Shown here: piece after piece, positions 62,511-64,000 of the stretch | Layout: the number at the start of each line of letters is the position of its first letter | Numbering within the stretch: position 1 is the stretch's first letter | DNA from: Penicillium oxalicum | Lineage: Eukaryota > Ascomycota > Eurotiomycetes > Eurotiales > Aspergillaceae | NCBI RefSeq assembly: GCF_001723175.1 | Contig: NC_064656.1 | Coordinates: forward strand, 1,612,001-1,676,000 | Length of the DNA stretch: 64,000 nt | Direction of reading: 5' to 3' | Notes under the pieces: generated by a model | The model's database searches: none | What the model was told of the DNA's origin: nothing | Seen by the model: the letters and a program-made list of their open reading frames with translations, nothing else | Translations under genes and position numbers: made by a program

Positions 62511-63310
62511 GGGCAACCCAGGACGATTAGGTTCCGCCTCAGCAGCTACGAGCCACCGACGATGCTCCAAGACGCCGCTACGCAACGGCAAGAAGGTACG
62601 CATCGCCACTAACCGCGAAGGGGACTGGGCGAGTATGCGGAACCAAACCAAGAAGGGTAAAACCTTGGACACCTTCGACGACTACGAAGAACGGGCGGAA
62701 GTGATACGACAAATCACCAAGGATATAACCCCCGGAACCTTCGCAGACGATATAGTTTACCGCGGCCTGATCAGCGCAGAGCACGCGACGGAAGAATTTC
62801 CCGAAATAGATTAGGAGAATATCGAGAGTCAAGGGTGGACCCAGTACGGTCCATAGGACCCCACCGACTCCCAGGAGTTATCCTACGAAACCCAGGAAGG
62901 AGCGGGACGGACCCCGGGAACACCAAGCGAGAACCCAGGAACTCCAGAAATCCCAGAAACCCACCGCAGTTCCCAGGGAAGGATACCACTACACAGCCTC
63001 AAAAAGAAACCCCCAAGAGAATACAGAACAATATCCATGTAACAACCCAAGGTGTGCATGCAAAGGATACGCACGACACCCTCAGCACGATCTCAGAGCC
63101 GTGGTAGGTTGTTACGACGATGGATGCTAGGTACACGCATCAGGGAAGGTCGAGAGGAGCCTCGAACCTAGACCTCTACAATAGGAAAAGAAACCCAACT
63201 AGAAACCAGAATACGCAGGAGTCTGGTTTGGAAAAAGAAAACTATGCGACGAACAGCGGCAACTCGCAGCGACAGCATAGGGACGACACATAAGGATTAC
63301 GGCCAACATC

Positions 63311-63601
63311 ATGCTCAGATCAACTACAGTGATGATCGACTCGGGAGCAGCTAGTAACTTCATAGATCCCAGGTACAAGAACCGCTATCAGATCAAAGGA
63401 CAAGAAAAACCCCAGGTCGTGCCAATTATCGGACTTAACAGAGAAAGTCTTAGACCAGGGATTACCCACGAAAGCGGACCCCTACCAATAGTTATTAGAG
63501 ACCACTTCGAAATCATCAACTTCGACGTGACCCCACTAGGACAGTACGATATCGTTTTAGGCGTTCCTTGGTTAAGGAAGCACAACCCCGATATCAACTA
63601 G
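63311..63601 (+). pseudogene. Retropepsin-like protease segment of the second Gypsy element
   Basis: An open stretch of 96 codons with the aspartic protease active site VMIDSGAASNFID and the typical downstream YDIVLGVPWLRKHNPDI. It is followed by a TAG in place of a Trp-like position. Around 63,930 the frame changes within the segment that precedes reverse transcriptase (a base missing near FKDVFTPP). Part of a damaged pol gene. Confidence 0.75.
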
Positions 63602-64000
63602 CAAACCAATACCTACTCTTCAGGTGCAACTGTCGAGTCACGAGCGAGAAATAGACCGGAAGGAAACAGAACACGCTAACGACACTTAGCCATAGGGTAG
63701 CAGGTGCTCATAAGAACCCTCACGAAGGCGAACTTAAGAGGAGTTTTCGGCCAGGAGGCAGGCCCAACAGAAACACGATCGATACACGAGACATCGCGAC
63801 GGTTAAGCAAGGAAGCAACATGACCGACCAGGAACTAGAGGAATATATCCTCGTTCACGACGCAGCAACAGCTCTATGCGCCACGGAAGCGCCAGAAGAA
63901 GAACACAAAATACCAGCGGAATATACGGAATTCAAGACGTGTTCACGCCACCAAGGGATAGTAAGCTACCAGAGCATAGTCCGTTCGACCATGATAAAGA

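Larger units (their letters stand above)
60651..64000 (+). mobile_element. Second Gypsy LTR retrotransposon, 5' part, runs off the window
   Basis: It begins with a 738-bp LTR (TGTTACGG...GCGTAACA), followed by gag and protease on the same strand and, near 63,930, the segment before reverse transcriptase. It is inserted at the end of the RNase H region of the element to its left. It is much less mutated than that element, so it is probably the younger insertion. The 3' LTR, integrase and right target-site copy lie beyond the window. Confidence 0.8.

Overview
The window looks like chromosomal DNA of a filamentous ascomycete, most likely a Eurotiomycete related to Aspergillus or Penicillium. Introns are short, with GT-AG borders and CTAAC-type branch points. 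The gene set includes a white-collar photoreceptor (LreA type), a Zn2Cys6 regulator and an ApsB/Mto1-type microtubule-organising protein. The transposons on the right carry C-to-T/G-to-A mutations of the repeat-induced point mutation (RIP) kind. I cannot assign a species.

Layout. Bases 1-28,100 are gene-poor. I can support only an aldose 1-epimerase (minus, 3459-4622) and a 305-residue Zn2Cys6 transcription factor (minus, 12302-13397). Between that factor and lreA lie about 14.8 kb with no gene I can support, forming one long divergent intergenic region. Bases 28,100-54,300 are gene-dense: lreA (plus), a mitochondrial LETM1-like protein carrying a reading-frame break (minus), a secreted pectinesterase (plus), quinolinate phosphoribosyltransferase (plus), the coiled-coil protein ApsB/Mto1 (minus), a large Sec7-PH Arf exchange factor (minus) and a UNC-50/Gmh1 Golgi membrane protein (plus). 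The UNC-50 gene can only be read through a 4-nucleotide exon.

From 54,969 to the right edge the window is a nest of transposons. The 5' part of a pogo/Fot1-like DNA transposon is interrupted by a 738-bp LTR in minus orientation. Next comes a plus-strand Gypsy gag-pol riddled with stop codons, and then a less damaged plus-strand Gypsy element. The 5' LTR of that last element is also 738 bp and is an inverted copy of the first LTR. Its gag and protease remain readable in pieces, and it runs off the window.

The host genes are mostly unrelated housekeeping, cell-organisation and secreted-enzyme functions and do not form a metabolic cluster. I saw no CRISPR array, rRNA or convincing tRNA, and no obviously new multi-gene system. 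The points most worth checking are the 4-nt exon, the frame break in the LETM1-like gene, the long regulatory-looking region left of lreA, and the inverted LTR pair in the RIP-mutated nest. All exon borders are my own reading of frame continuity and splice signals; none is supported by transcripts.
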